Below, in pieces: positions 9,929 through 21,927 of a stretch of 64,000 nucleotides of DNA. The stretch is taken from assembly GCA_900104375.1 (NCBI GenBank), contig LT629302.1, positions 620,001 to 684,000 of the forward strand, read 5' to 3'. The notes below the pieces were generated by a model that worked only from the letters and a program-made list of their open reading frames with translations, did not search any database and was not told the origin of the DNA. Numbering within the stretch: position 1 is the first letter of the stretch; each line of letters begins with the position of its first letter. Source of the DNA: Flavobacteriaceae bacterium MAR_2010_188 (GTDB lineage Bacteria > Bacteroidota > Bacteroidia > Flavobacteriales > Flavobacteriaceae). A program made the position numbers and the translations under genes.

Positions 9929-9957
9929 CTTCTTCGATGAACATTGGGATGAAGAAG
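9929..9957. promoter_or_regulatory. Inverted repeat upstream of dps
   Basis: Seven-base arms CTTCTTC and GAAGAAG are separated by 15 nt, about 48 bp before the dps start. A possible -7 element (TAACTTTA) lies just downstream, near 9970. The position would suit an operator, but no family-specific consensus is recognised. Confidence 0.3.
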
Positions 9958-10004
9958 GATTTTATTGACTAACTTTATGCTACAATTTATTCAATTTTAT
10001 TATC

Positions 10005-12832
<2,828 letters not shown>

Positions 12833-12852
12833 CTGTAAAATTTTGTGTAAAG

Positions 12853-12885
12853 TTAAAAAAGGTTACAACCACTGGCTGTAACCTT
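12853..12885 (-). terminator. Rho-independent terminator of the secreted rhodanese gene
   Basis: Read on the minus strand, a perfect 9-bp stem (AAGGTTACA/TGTAACCTT) with a 9-nt loop is followed by six T residues. It lies 30 bp after the rhodanese stop and before the persulfide dioxygenase start, so the two sulfur genes are separate transcripts or are attenuated between them. Confidence 0.75.
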
Positions 12886-12915
12886 AGATACACAACTTAG
12901 TTTGTTGCATTTATT

Positions 12916-13296
12916 TTATTCTTTTTCAGGTTTTGGATAGTTCATATATCCACCTTTTAAATCATAGATTTTTTTAAACCCGAGCGAATCTAGTTTAACC
13001 GCAGCCTGGCCGCTTCTGTTTCCAGAACGACAATAGAGGTATAATGGTTTAGAGCGATCCAATTTCTCGACTTCGATATAAAAAGTTTCAGGTTCTAAAA
13101 AATTAATATTTTGCGCGTCATTGATATGACCTTCCGCAAACTCTTCCGGGGTCCTAACATCTAACAATTGAATGCTATCTGCAGAAATAGCTTTAGTGAA
13201 TTGTTCAGCATTTAAAACGGTAATGGTATCCTTCACCTGAGCGTTGGAAGTTGTAAAACTAAGTGTCGTTATAAAAAGAATCAGTAAATATTTCAT
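12916..13296 (-). CDS. Secreted single-domain rhodanese
   Basis: 126 residues with a signal peptide (about 1-19, ending near TSNA) and one rhodanese domain holding the catalytic loop YCRSGNRSG near residue 88. It probably carries sulfane sulfur or acts as a thiol/redox protein in the periplasm. On the minus strand a TATCTTTG element (plus coordinates 13317-13324) matches the Bacteroidota -7 box just upstream. It precedes the persulfide dioxygenase gene, with a terminator between. Confidence 0.85.
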   Translation of the reverse strand: MKYLLILFITTLSFTTSNAQVKDTITVLNAEQFTKAISADSIQLLDVRTPEEFAEGHINDAQNINFLEPETFYIEVEKLDRSKPLYLYCRSGNRSGQAAVKLDSLGFKKIYDLKGGYMNYPKPEKE

Positions 13297-13457
13297 TTTG
13301 AATAGTTTTAATGTAACAAAGATAATCAGTGGTCTCGCTTGTAGACCGTAAATAGAATATTTTTGTTAAGATTAGTCTTTAGAATTTCTCTTCAACTTAA
13401 ATGAAGTCGAAGAGATTTTTAGTTCGACTTTTTAGTATCAAAAATATATCCAGCATT

Positions 13458-14054
13458 ATGAATGAATTGAATTTAATCCAGAACACCGACATTTATCTTA
13501 TCGACCAAATCTTGAAAGGCAGATATTTTCAGGGTGAAAAAATTTTGGATGCCGGATGTGGATCAGGTAGAAACTTGCCATGGTTCATTCACAACAAACT
13601 AGAGGTATTTGCAACGGACATAAATCTTGAAGTTGTTGAAAATATAAAAGAAATTTTCACAACGCTTGAAAAAAACAGTGTACAAGCAAATCTTGAAAGC
13701 TTGCCCTATCAAAAAAATGAGTTCGACCATATTATTTGCTCCGCAGTGCTTCATTTTGCCAGCAGCACTCAAAATTTTATCGATATGTTTTCTGAATTGG
13801 TTAGAGTTCTAAAAGTAAACGGAACACTGTTTATAAGAATGACCACGGACGTTGGGGTAGAAGCGACCATCAGAGAAATTGGTGATGGGGTATCTTCGTT
13901 GAAGGACGGAAGCGATAGATTTTTACTGACCAAATCGTTATTGTTTGATTTAATGATCATTCATAATCTCGAATTCTTAGAGCCTTTTAAAACGACGGTT
14001 GTAGAAGATTTAAGGAGTATGGCAACGGTGATGTTGATTAAGAAGAGGTGTTAA
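13458..14054 (+). CDS. Class I SAM-dependent methyltransferase
   Basis: About 198 residues from ATG 13458. An in-frame ATG at 13401 would add 19 residues that do not resemble the family N-terminus. Motif I appears as ILDAGCGSGRN near residue 30, and an acidic ATDIN follows near 52, binding the ribose of SAM. HFASS and FIRMTTD give the later strands. The methyl acceptor is unknown. It is a stand-alone gene divergent from the secreted rhodanese. Confidence 0.8.
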   Translation: MNELNLIQNTDIYLIDQILKGRYFQGEKILDAGCGSGRNLPWFIHNKLEVFATDINLEVVENIKEIFTTLEKNSVQANLESLPYQKNEFDHIICSAVLHFASSTQNFIDMFSELVRVLKVNGTLFIRMTTDVGVEATIREIGDGVSSLKDGSDRFLLTKSLLFDLMIIHNLEFLEPFKTTVVEDLRSMATVMLIKKRC

Positions 14055-14064
14055 TAAGGCTACC

Positions 14065-14102
14065 TAATTTTAAAAAGAAACTTCCTAAGTATTAGTTAGG
14101 AA
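14065..14102 (-). terminator. Rho-independent terminator after the fibre-like protein gene
   Basis: Read on the minus strand, a 9-bp stem (ACTTCCTAA/TTAGGAAGT) with a 7-nt loop is followed by TTTCTTTTT. It lies 34 bp after the stop of the gene at 14136-16475 and could partly serve the convergent methyltransferase. Confidence 0.65.
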
Positions 14103-14135
14103 GTCCTCATTGATGATTTAAAATCGATTAAAAAT

Positions 14136-16475
14136 CTATTTCTGATTTCTTATAATCTCCAAATAGTTTTTATACGTTTCTTTATAGGTCACTTGTGTTT
14201 GTCTAATAGTTTGCGCCCTAAAGGTTGGATCATTCAATAGTTTGTCGAGCCCAGGATGATCTGCGATTTTTAATCCTTCAGACTCATAACGTTCTTTTAT
14301 TAAGAGCATAGCTTCATCCATAATATCATCACTTAACTCAGCAGGCATATTAGCGACTGCAATTTCATACTTGGTAGGTTTTTTAACCTGAACTATTGCC
14401 GCCTTGGGAGTAGCAATTTTGTCCTTTTCCTCACCATTTAATTTCGAAGCTAGTGCCTCAAATTTTTGTTCTAGTTTTGAAATTCTTGATTCTTGTTTAG
14501 CCACTAGTTGCGCAATATCATTTCTATTAAGGCCAATTGCCATATTGATAAGTGATACACCGTTATTCATCACAGAAGCAGACCAAGAGACACCAACAAT
14601 CTTGGTATATTGATCGGCAGTAATTTCATCTGGAGAAATCGCTATACCGATACCATCATTATTGCCTGAAGGTAGAATGTAATCTCCCACCATAACCAAT
14701 CCTCTAACCTTCACAGGGATTTGACCCATAAATGCTACTTTTTCGAATGATTTTTCTCTTCCTTTTTCAGGCATATTTCCTAACATCGCTGGTTTTGTAG
14801 AGATAACCATAAATTGTTTTGCGTTTGCTGTGTATTTTGAAATTTTTCCACCTGTAACCCCAACGATATCACCTGCGATGATTTGTTCATTAGGATTGGC
14901 ACGTTCTAACCACTCAGCATAATCTGCAGAACCAGATTCGTAAGTGACTCCCAGATTTGAAGTTTCAAATATATTAAAAGCTATGAGGTTAGCGGTTGCC
15001 AACGCCAAATCTGCTGCGGCCATACCTATACATGCCCCACACGGTCCTGTTGAAACCACTAAGCCCCCTGTTGTAACTGGTATAAAAGATAGGCCAAAAT
15101 TAACTCCTGCTTTTATTTCAGTAGCTATTAATATAGCCTCATCAAATATAAATTGTGGAGAAGAGGTATGCTCTGCCAAAGTTTCTCCTTCAATCCGGCC
15201 AACTGCGCCGCCACCGCTATTAAAAAAGGTCACAAAATTGCTGCTATTGTCAGGAATAGCGGCAGATAATTTGATTGCGATTCCTTGTTGACTTCCTTCG
15301 ATGCGTAGAGGATAAGCATCATAACTAGCGTCCCCACCACCAACATTGGCATTAATTGTTACTTGGCCTTTTAAGGCTGACGTATTATTGATGGTAGTAG
15401 GACCTTGGATATTAGTTGAGCCACCAACGGTATTTAGGTTAACGTCTGCACTGGAGTTAAGGATATTGTTGATATTCGTAATTCCCGAGATATTTGTGGT
15501 TCCATCAACACTGTTTAAGGTTACCGCACTACTAACGTCCAAAATGTTATTAATCGTTGTTGCTCCTTCAACATTCAATGTTCCACTAAGAGCGGTTGCA
15601 GAAGCATTATTTACATTTAGTCCATTGTTAAGGTCGGTAAGGTCGTCTACATTTAAAGTTGATTTTAAATCTGTAGCGCCATCAACGGTTATTGTTCCAG
15701 TTAACAGTGTAGAACTCATATCTTCCACCGTAAAATTACCGTGGTTTATGGTTGTACCTCCATCGATGTTCATTTCAACATTATTGTCTAAATAAGTATC
15801 ATTGCCAACATGAAGGTCATTGCCGATATCCACATTTTTACCGACGTTAAGGTTATTTGCAATATTAATATCGCCGTCTTTTGTAATTCGTAACCGGTCA
15901 AGGTCATTGGTTATCAAAACCAGGTCAACGTAATCGGTAGTTCCTAATTTATCCTTATCAGAATTAGACGCTCGGTTCCCAAACAAAGACCAATTTTGTG
16001 ACGGCACCCCTATTGGCGCGTTGCCATTTACATCTGGGAAATCACTGCTCACTAATTGTGACGCAGTAGCGGCGTGGAATGCATAAGGAACAGCAAGCAA
16101 TTTGCTATTGCTAATGGTGGTAAACTCTGTTTTACCGTTATCCTTTATAGAAATTTCCATCCAGATGTCTTCGGTACTCCAGGGTATTTCGTTGAATTTC
16201 CCTTTTATCACAACTCCTTCACCAATTACTAGGGAGAAAAGACCAAACTGATTTGTCTTGATTGTGTGTGTTTCTGTAAAATGAATAACTGGCGATTGCA
16301 GATTACTTTGAAGTTTTATTTTTAAGACGACTTCTTGATCTGCAATAACGACTCCAGATAAGTCCCTAGCCACAGCTTGGTATTTCATTCCTTGAGGAAT
16401 GTTTTGTGCCCAGAGTGACGGCATCATCATTGCGATGAACAATATGCCTAATAGTGTGTTTTTAATGTTTTTCAT
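14136..16475 (-). CDS. Secreted fibre-like surface protein with beta-repeats
   Basis: The 779-residue protein has a signal peptide (about 1-23, ending LWAQ). An N-terminal domain (25-150) of the kind common in Bacteroidota surface proteins carries GMKYQAVARDLSG and LLAVPYAFHAATA. Residues about 190-390 are a series of short Asn/Thr/Asp-rich repeats around TTINN and NINNIL, suggesting a beta-helix. A C-terminal region from about 500 (SADYAEWLE, then GDIVGVTGGKIS) resembles the tail-fibre/peptidase-G2-like module of phage and bacterial fibres. A coiled coil near 665-695 may trimerise it. Function is unknown. It is downstream of the T9SS gene by 21 bp, so they form an operon. Confidence 0.75.
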   Translation of the reverse strand: MKNIKNTLLGILFIAMMMPSLWAQNIPQGMKYQAVARDLSGVVIADQEVVLKIKLQSNLQSPVIHFTETHTIKTNQFGLFSLVIGEGVVIKGKFNEIPWSTEDIWMEISIKDNGKTEFTTISNSKLLAVPYAFHAATASQLVSSDFPDVNGNAPIGVPSQNWSLFGNRASNSDKDKLGTTDYVDLVLITNDLDRLRITKDGDINIANNLNVGKNVDIGNDLHVGNDTYLDNNVEMNIDGGTTINHGNFTVEDMSSTLLTGTITVDGATDLKSTLNVDDLTDLNNGLNVNNASATALSGTLNVEGATTINNILDVSSAVTLNSVDGTTNISGITNINNILNSSADVNLNTVGGSTNIQGPTTINNTSALKGQVTINANVGGGDASYDAYPLRIEGSQQGIAIKLSAAIPDNSSNFVTFFNSGGGAVGRIEGETLAEHTSSPQFIFDEAILIATEIKAGVNFGLSFIPVTTGGLVVSTGPCGACIGMAAADLALATANLIAFNIFETSNLGVTYESGSADYAEWLERANPNEQIIAGDIVGVTGGKISKYTANAKQFMVISTKPAMLGNMPEKGREKSFEKVAFMGQIPVKVRGLVMVGDYILPSGNNDGIGIAISPDEITADQYTKIVGVSWSASVMNNGVSLINMAIGLNRNDIAQLVAKQESRISKLEQKFEALASKLNGEEKDKIATPKAAIVQVKKPTKYEIAVANMPAELSDDIMDEAMLLIKERYESEGLKIADHPGLDKLLNDPTFRAQTIRQTQVTYKETYKNYLEIIRNQK

Positions 16476-16496
16476 GTTTTTGGTTGGTTGAAAGGT

Positions 16497-16985
16497 TTAG
16501 TATTTAATGATTTTGTGCGAATCGGAAGGACCGTTCGCGGTGGTAATCTTTACGAAGTAGATTCCGGATGGTAAGTCCGCCACATCTAGCTTAACGATTT
16601 TAGATATTGAAAATTCATTTTCAAAATGTTTAAGAAGGCTTCCATTGACATTGTATATGTCCGTGGAAACTTTAGCATCTTTTTCTGAGATTAGTTTCAC
16701 ATTTAAAAATGTGGTCACCGGATTGGGGAAGAGAAGCATTTCATCTTTAATCTGGATAAGCGCCAACGACCGTTTTAATGTCGGTTGGATAAATCCTTGA
16801 GAGTAGATTACATTCTTTTCTGCAACAGTTTCGATGGCACTTTCTCCCAAGGTCCATTCTAGGACCATGGTTTCCGATTTATCAAACCCGCCCTGGGACG
16901 CAAGGAGGGTTGGCGACAAACTTTGAGAAAAAGAAATCGTAGCCGTCAGCAGGAGAAGACCCACCGTTACTACAGTTTTTTTCAT
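16497..16985 (-). CDS. T9SS type A sorting-domain protein
   Basis: 162 residues: a signal peptide (about 1-20, ending SFS), a short N-terminal part with GFIQPTL near 66, and a C-terminal type IX sorting domain from about 80 containing LFPNPVTTFLNVK, LPSGIYFVKI and the final KIIKY. Such tails direct cargo through the type IX secretion system of Bacteroidota. Little is left as cargo, so it may be an anchor or partner for the fibre-like protein encoded 21 bp downstream. Confidence 0.88.
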   Translation of the reverse strand: MKKTVVTVGLLLLTATISFSQSLSPTLLASQGGFDKSETMVLEWTLGESAIETVAEKNVIYSQGFIQPTLKRSLALIQIKDEMLLFPNPVTTFLNVKLISEKDAKVSTDIYNVNGSLLKHFENEFSISKIVKLDVADLPSGIYFVKITTANGPSDSHKIIKY

Positions 16986-17485
16986 AATTATATAAGTATT
17001 AGGATTAATATTAAAATCAACGAATTCACAAAAAATTGATAAAGGATTTGTTGTAAATTAAAAAGCGCGCCTATTCATTTGAAGATTTAAATAGTGGAAG
17101 TAACTGCTTTTTAAAAAAGGAATTATACTAAACCGTCTCGGTCGTTGTGAATATACGAATTTAAGCATAAACCCAAGAGAATCATGTCGTTATTTTTGAA
17201 ATTTTTCTCCGCTTTTTTCTTTCGTTGATTAACTAAAGAAATAAAATGCTGCACTTTATTATTATGAACTACTTTTTCCAGATTGGGCTTTGGCGCTTAT
17301 AATTTTCAAATTGTCTTATATTAATTCTTTACATTCAAATGTTTTGAATGAGCTAAAGACCGATCGGTTAATTATTGGATTACTGCTCAAAATCTTCGAC
17401 CTTTGTTAGGTAGCCTGTGTTAAATATATCTGCACATTTTGACACAAATTCTTTAAAATGAAAATACTTTTTTTAAATATTAATT
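16986..17485. other. 500-bp intergenic region without a gene
   Basis: It separates two divergent genes. I see no credible ORF. It contains a perfect 10-bp palindrome ACCGATCGGT at 17359-17368, a possible TetR-type operator, and the sequence TTTTGACACAAATT at 17437-17450. The latter resembles, in reverse orientation, the motif found before the copper-storage and copA genes. TACTTTTT at 17465-17472 could be the -7 box for the HMA-AraC gene. Confidence 0.5.
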
Positions 17486-18052
17486 ATGCTAAAGGATTAT
17501 TACGTTAAGAATATGGTTTGCGAGAGGTGCATAAAAGTGCTTCAAGATGAAATCGAAGCTGCCAACATGCATCTAAAAGAAATTGAACTCGGTCGCGTCC
17601 GCTTAGATATACAGGATGCCAAGCAGCAGGCGAAGCTAATTTCTCTTATTACGGAAAGTGGTTTTGAGATAATTACTTCTAACGAGGAACACCTAACCGA
17701 GCAGGTCAAAATAGAATTGGTTGGCTTACTGCAAAACCTTCCTTTAGAGCTTAACAGAAAATTATCTGAGATTCTTTCTACCAAATTAGCTAAAGACTAT
17801 TATAAAATAAGCAAGACCTTTTCTTTTACTGAAGGCATGACCATCGAAAAATACTTCATCAAACTAAAGATAGAAAAGGTAAAGGAGCTCATCCAAAATC
17901 CTGAATATAATTTTTCACAGATCAGTCAGATGTTAGACTACAATCATCCCAATCATTTAAGTCGACAATTTAAGAGCGAAACAGGAATGAGCCTTACCCA
18001 ATATAGAGACAGTCGCGAGAATTCTAGAAATCCCTTAGACAGAATTGTGTAG
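17486..18052 (+). CDS. HMA-like/AraC-family regulator, probable copper sensor (copy 1)
   Basis: 188 residues. The N-terminal half (1-75) resembles a heavy-metal-associated domain: YYVKNMVCERCIKVL with a CxxC at 12-15, predicted beta-alpha-beta order, then ELGRVRL. The C-terminal half (about 90-188) is an AraC/XylS DNA-binding domain with FSQISQMLDYNHPNHLSRQF and GMSLTQYR. The fusion suggests direct Cu(I)-controlled DNA binding, an inference not tested here. It lies 85 bp upstream of the copper-storage protein gene. Paralogues are at 23025-23585 (minus) and 46962-47519. Confidence 0.82.
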   Translation: MLKDYYVKNMVCERCIKVLQDEIEAANMHLKEIELGRVRLDIQDAKQQAKLISLITESGFEIITSNEEHLTEQVKIELVGLLQNLPLELNRKLSEILSTKLAKDYYKISKTFSFTEGMTIEKYFIKLKIEKVKELIQNPEYNFSQISQMLDYNHPNHLSRQFKSETGMSLTQYRDSRENSRNPLDRIV

Positions 18053-18063
18053 GTTTTAACCAA

Positions 18064-18102
18064 AATTATGACAAGGTTTAAGAGGTGTTGATGTTATCTT
18101 TA
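18064..18102 (+). promoter_or_regulatory. Promoter of the copper-storage gene with putative HMA-AraC operator
   Basis: AATTATGACAA (18064-18074) is followed after exactly 20 nt by TATCTTTA (18095-18102), a match to TAnnTTT. The copA promoter at 47531-47569 has AATTGTGTCAA and TAATTTTG with the same 20-nt gap. The shared geometry supports a common activator site, and the local HMA-AraC protein is the obvious candidate. Confidence 0.55.
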
Positions 18103-18137
18103 AGGTAGAATAATATTAACAATTAAAACCTCTAAAA

Positions 18138-18458
18138 ATGAGAAACGAGAAACTTATAAGTGCACTAGGAAACTGTATCAATCATTGTAATTATTGTGCT
18201 GACGCATGTCTTGATGAAGATAATGTAAAGATGATGGTGAAGTGTATACGTACCGACAAAGTATGTGCTGAAGTTTGTAGTAGTCTAAGTCAAGTTTTAG
18301 CAACCAATTATACCGATGTTAAAGGTTTGGTTGAATATTGCAAATCTGTTTGTGAAGCCTGCGCAAAAGAATGTGAAGGTCATGATCACAAACATTGTCA
18401 AGAATGTGCTGATGCCTGCAGAAAATGTGCAAAAGCATGTGAAGAATTTTTAGCTTAA
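18138..18458 (+). CDS. Four-helix-bundle copper-storage protein (DUF326/Csp-like)
   Basis: 106 residues with 16 cysteines, most in CxxxC or CxxC pairs that would line the inside of a four-helix bundle (CNYCADAC, YCKSVCEACAKEC, CQECADACRKC). This is the pattern of DUF326 proteins and of the Csp copper-storage proteins that bind many Cu(I) ions per bundle. No signal peptide is seen, so it resembles the cytosolic Csp3 type. It stands just downstream of the HMA-AraC regulator and has a strong terminator after it. Confidence 0.88.
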   Translation: MRNEKLISALGNCINHCNYCADACLDEDNVKMMVKCIRTDKVCAEVCSSLSQVLATNYTDVKGLVEYCKSVCEACAKECEGHDHKHCQECADACRKCAKACEEFLA

Positions 18459-18477
18459 AATTCATATATATAAAATA

Positions 18478-18506
18478 CGCCCGCTCACTCGAGCGGGCGA
18501 TTTTTT
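18478..18506 (+). terminator. Rho-independent terminator after the copper-storage gene
   Basis: A perfect 9-bp GC-rich stem (CGCCCGCTC/GAGCGGGCG) with a 4-nt loop is followed by A and six T residues, 20 bp after the stop codon. Confidence 0.9.
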
Positions 18507-18576
18507 CCAATATCACTTCTAAAAATAGATTTACCAGAGACTTGTAATCTATTCAAATTAAAACTTTATACATATT

Positions 18577-18798
18577 ATGAAACATACATATCACGTAGGT
18601 GGAATGACCTGCAACGGATGCAGAACTACCGTAGAAAAAACTTTGAATTCTGTTAATGGAGTAGAACACGCAGAAGTTGACTTAAAATCGGAAACTGCGG
18701 TCATCGAATCTGAAAACGAAATAGATTTAAGTAAATTAAAGGATGCTTTAAGCAAGGGCGGTGGTCACTATTCAATCTCTGAGGATAATAAAAATTAA
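18577..18798 (+). CDS. Heavy-metal-associated (HMA) copper chaperone, CopZ-like
   Basis: This 73-residue single HMA domain has the Cu(I) motif GMTCNGC near residues 9-15 and the family's VNGVEHAEVDL in the second strand. It is expected to carry Cu(I) in the cytoplasm to a P-type ATPase. The sequence is close to the HMA domains at the start of the intact CopA (47591). It may be an independent gene or a domain left by the same rearrangement that broke the local copA. Confidence 0.85.
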   Translation: MKHTYHVGGMTCNGCRTTVEKTLNSVNGVEHAEVDLKSETAVIESENEIDLSKLKDALSKGGGHYSISEDNKN

Positions 18799-18944
18799 AT
18801 ATCATTTACATTTAATTTTATTAATTTATGCTGTCACCAGATTGACATTTATTACGATACAGTTATATATCTCATCGACATTTTAATTGAGCAGTTCCGA
18901 ATTCTAGGAAGCTAGTTCCGCTTCAATAATTTAAAATTAATCTT

Positions 18945-19834
18945 ATGACCCACAAATATCAAATTTCTGGAATGACCTGCAATGGCTGTAAAAGTCATGT
19001 AGAAGAAACTCTTTCTAAGGTCGAAGGTGTTACTTCTGCCTCTGTGGATTTAGAGAAAAAAGAAGCCAGCATACAAATGGACTCCCATATTCCCTTTGAG
19101 ACCTTTAAGAAGGCTTTGGAAGAAGAAGGCGGGGCATATAGCATACATAAACAAGGTGAGGTTCTAGAAGAGCCTAAAAAAAAATAGCTTAAAGCAAAGG
19201 GCAGGGAAGCGGAACTTTCTATTGCCCAATGCACTGCGAAGGAGATAAGAATTAAAACAAACCATGAGATTGTCCGGTCTGTGTTATGGATTTGGTCGAG
19301 CAGCAATCGCGGCCCAAATCTACTCAGTTCACTTGTCCTATGCACCCAGAAATAGTTAAGGACAAACCAGGGGATTGCCCTATTTGTGGGATGGATTTGG
19401 TTCCGATGAAACCAGATGTTTCTGCAGAAGAGAAAAATTATAAGATGCTTTCTAAAAAGTTCTGGATTGCAGTCACCTTCACGCTACCGATTTTTCTGAT
19501 TGCCATGTCAGAAATGCTGCCAAACAATTTTCTATATGACATTTTTCCCATGCGTACCTGGAATTGGATTCAGCTAGTACTGTCCATTCCCGTAGTGTTT
19601 TATGCCACATGGATGTTTTTTGAAAGAGCTTACCGCAGTATAAAAACCTGGAATCTTAATATGTTCACCTTAATTGGTATTGGTGTAGGGGTAGCGTGGT
19701 TATTTAGTGTTTTCGGACTACTGTTTCCTGAGGTTTTTCCAGATCAGTTTAAAACCGAAGCTTGTACCGTTCACGTTTAGTTTGAAGCTGCTACCGTAAT
19801 CCTAACCCTAGTTCTCTTAGGCCAAATGCTAGAA
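18945..19834 (+). pseudogene. copA: Decayed copA relic (5' part of a copper P-type ATPase)
   Basis: Compared with intact CopA at 47591-50317, this stretch keeps one HMA domain (GMTCNGC), the first metal-binding CPMHCEG motif, a second CPMHPEI...CPICGMDL motif, and the first membrane helices through LLGQMLEA. It has a frameshift or stop after the A-run at 19178-19186, stops near 19253 and 19265, and a TAT-to-TAG change at 19778-19780 where CopA reads HVYFEAA. Everything after the helix (phosphorylation and ATP domains) is missing. The first 80 residues (18945-19187) could still be made as a free HMA protein. Confidence 0.85.
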
Positions 19835-20302
19835 GCACAAGACCACAAAAAAGACCAATACCCTAAATTTGTATTGATGCTTGCAGCATCTTTCGTTGCA
19901 ATGTACATCACGATGTACCTCAATACTTACCAACTAGATCATGTTTATTTTAGTCTAACCCGGTTTTATATGAGCTGCCTCGGTATAGCCTGTATGGCGG
20001 TGATTATGTTCCTTTTTATGAGGAAAATGTACCAGAACAAAAAAAAGAATATTGCCATTCTTTTAGGAAGTTTAATCCTCTTTGTTGGCGCCCTAGCACT
20101 TGTTAGAGCTCAACGTCCTATCATTGGTGACGTACTTTATATGAGAGCCATGATTCCTCACAATTCTATTGCGATAAGCAGTGAAAGAGCCGATATTAAT
20201 GACCCAGAAGTAAGAAAGTGGGCCGATGGTATTATCAAAGCTCAGGTGAAGGAAATTGCGGAAATGAAGGCGCTTATAGAAAAGCAAGAGAACGAAAAAT
20301 AG
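19826..20302 (+). pseudogene. DUF305 protein joined by deletion to the copA relic
   Basis: The open frame encodes MLEAQ from copA and then a nearly complete DUF305 membrane protein, aligning with the intact protein at 51666-52160 from KFVLMLAASFVAMY onward (three N-terminal membrane segments). In the intact copy the DUF305 motif reads MIPHHSIAILTSERA. Here it is MIPHNSIAISSERA, with one metal-type His lost and a residue deleted. The junction near 19835 shows that copA's second half and the intervening genes were deleted. It is possibly still translated, but metal function is doubtful. Confidence 0.7.
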
Positions 20303-20371
20303 AAGCAAATTAAATATCTTTATATTCTTTTAGAGGACAGGTTTTTAATTTGTTAAAACTCATTTTTTGAT

Positions 20372-21124
20372 ATGAATAGATATTTGTTATGCGCCATTCT
20401 TTGCTGCGCGCTTTGGTTCAACTGTAAAAATGAAAAGACTGATTCAAGTGAAAACACTTCTAGCGAAGTTGCTCCCATTCTAGAATCTGATACCTTAACC
20501 AAGCATCTAAAATCTTTCAACAAAAATTTACCAACCATTGGTTTGCTTATGTATAATGGGGTGCTTCAAAGTGAGGTGGTCGCAACTTCTGATGTATTTT
20601 CAAAACCATCAGTAGATGGAGAGAAGCTTTTTAATGTTATAACTATTGCCGAAACTGATATACATATTGTCACGGAAGAGGGATTAAAAATTATCCCTGA
20701 TTTTAATTTTGATAACTGCCCTAAGTTAGAAGCCCTTTTTATTCCTAGTGCCTATGATATGTACGCGCAGGTTCATAATCTTGAAATCATAGATTTTATA
20801 AAGGAAAAAAATAAGGAAACAAAATTCACCGTGAGTAATTGTGCTGGGGCTCAGCTGGTAGGTCAATCTGGTATTGCAAACGGTCACAAGATTGTAACCT
20901 GGATTGGTGGCGGTGTTCAATTACAAAAGGATTATCCAGAGTTGAAAGTTCAAAACGACAGCTTGGTAACCTTTGTGATGGATGGAAAATTTCTATCATC
21001 AAACGGAAACTTGACCAGCTATATCAGTGCTCTAAATCTTCTAGAAATCATGACGAATCAAGAACATCGCAAATTTGTAGAAAGCTATCTCTATTTAGAT
21101 GAGTTGAAGAATTACAAACACTAA
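20372..21124 (+). CDS. DJ-1/PfpI-family lipoprotein
   Basis: 250 residues with a lipoprotein-like N-terminus (LWFNC near residue 18). The class I glutamine-amidotransferase-like fold of DJ-1/PfpI proteins is indicated by IGLLMYNGVLQSEV near 50, and the nucleophile-elbow Cys sits in VSNCAGAQLVG near 155. Members act as chaperones, glyoxalases or transcriptional regulators. Here an envelope location is predicted. No operon partner is seen. Confidence 0.8.
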   Translation: MNRYLLCAILCCALWFNCKNEKTDSSENTSSEVAPILESDTLTKHLKSFNKNLPTIGLLMYNGVLQSEVVATSDVFSKPSVDGEKLFNVITIAETDIHIVTEEGLKIIPDFNFDNCPKLEALFIPSAYDMYAQVHNLEIIDFIKEKNKETKFTVSNCAGAQLVGQSGIANGHKIVTWIGGGVQLQKDYPELKVQNDSLVTFVMDGKFLSSNGNLTSYISALNLLEIMTNQEHRKFVESYLYLDELKNYKH

Positions 21125-21148
21125 TTCTAGATAAGATTTTCAGGAAAT

Positions 21149-21748
21149 TTAAAATTTATAGGCGAATCCCAATTGGTAGTTGCCTTCTGAGCTATTAAAG
21201 GTCATTTCCATATGTTCTTGCTGATATTCTGTTGTAAACAGAAGATTACTTCCAAGGCCAATCGCGGCTCCGGCTAGAACATCTAAAATGTCGTGCTTTC
21301 GTGAATCGATTCTGCTCGCCGCTGTATAACCCGCCAAAACATAAGCCGGAATGCTGTATTTAAAACCATATCTTCTATGAATATAGCCTGCGCTATGAAA
21401 AACGGTTGAGGTATGTCCCGAAGGAAATGAGTTATCGTTGCTATTGTCTGGTCTTGGTTTGTTAATACCTACCTTTAATCCATAGGTTACGGCTTCAGTC
21501 AACAAGAACCCTTTGGTAAATTGCCAAGCTCCGGGTTCGTCACCGATAATAAAGCTTGAACCAATGGTTGCTGCTGGCAGTGCAAATAATACCACATCTC
21601 CTATCGTTTGTACTGCACCTATTTTCGGTTTTGTTTCGCTAGTATCTTGGGAGAACGAATATTGCGCAAAAAGCAGAATAACAATTAAAACAAAATAGCT
21701 AAGGAAAGAAGAGAATCTTTTATAAGGGTAATTCAGGTAGTGCTGCAT
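21149..21748 (-). CDS. PAP2-family membrane phosphatase
   Basis: The 199-residue protein has an N-terminal signal or membrane segment and the three phosphatase motifs: KVGINKPRP near 100, PSGHT near 117, and SRIDSRKHDILD near 158, with Arg, His and the catalytic His-Asp pair. Members dephosphorylate lipid phosphates or undecaprenyl pyrophosphate at the periplasmic face. The C-terminus (GNYQLGFAYKF) ends like an outer-membrane beta-strand, a variation seen in Bacteroidota homologues. Confidence 0.88.
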   Translation of the reverse strand: MQHYLNYPYKRFSSFLSYFVLIVILLFAQYSFSQDTSETKPKIGAVQTIGDVVLFALPAATIGSSFIIGDEPGAWQFTKGFLLTEAVTYGLKVGINKPRPDNSNDNSFPSGHTSTVFHSAGYIHRRYGFKYSIPAYVLAGYTAASRIDSRKHDILDVLAGAAIGLGSNLLFTTEYQQEHMEMTFNSSEGNYQLGFAYKF

Positions 21749-21927
21749 AAAAAAAAGAGAGGGAACAAATCTTTAATTAAGGATTAAATAACGTCTAACT
21801 TTCTAACGTAAAGCTTAATGAATTATTTTTTTAATTAATTTCCATTTCTATTAAATGGTACTATTTTAAATAAGCCACTCGGCAGGTCGATAGGTTCTTT
21901 TAAAGTGAATAGCCTTCTTTATTACTA

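Noticed and set aside
17263-17301. Leader peptide ORF (ATG to TAA, 12 codons)
   Set aside because: No hairpin pair, ribosome-binding signal or repeated regulatory codons support it.
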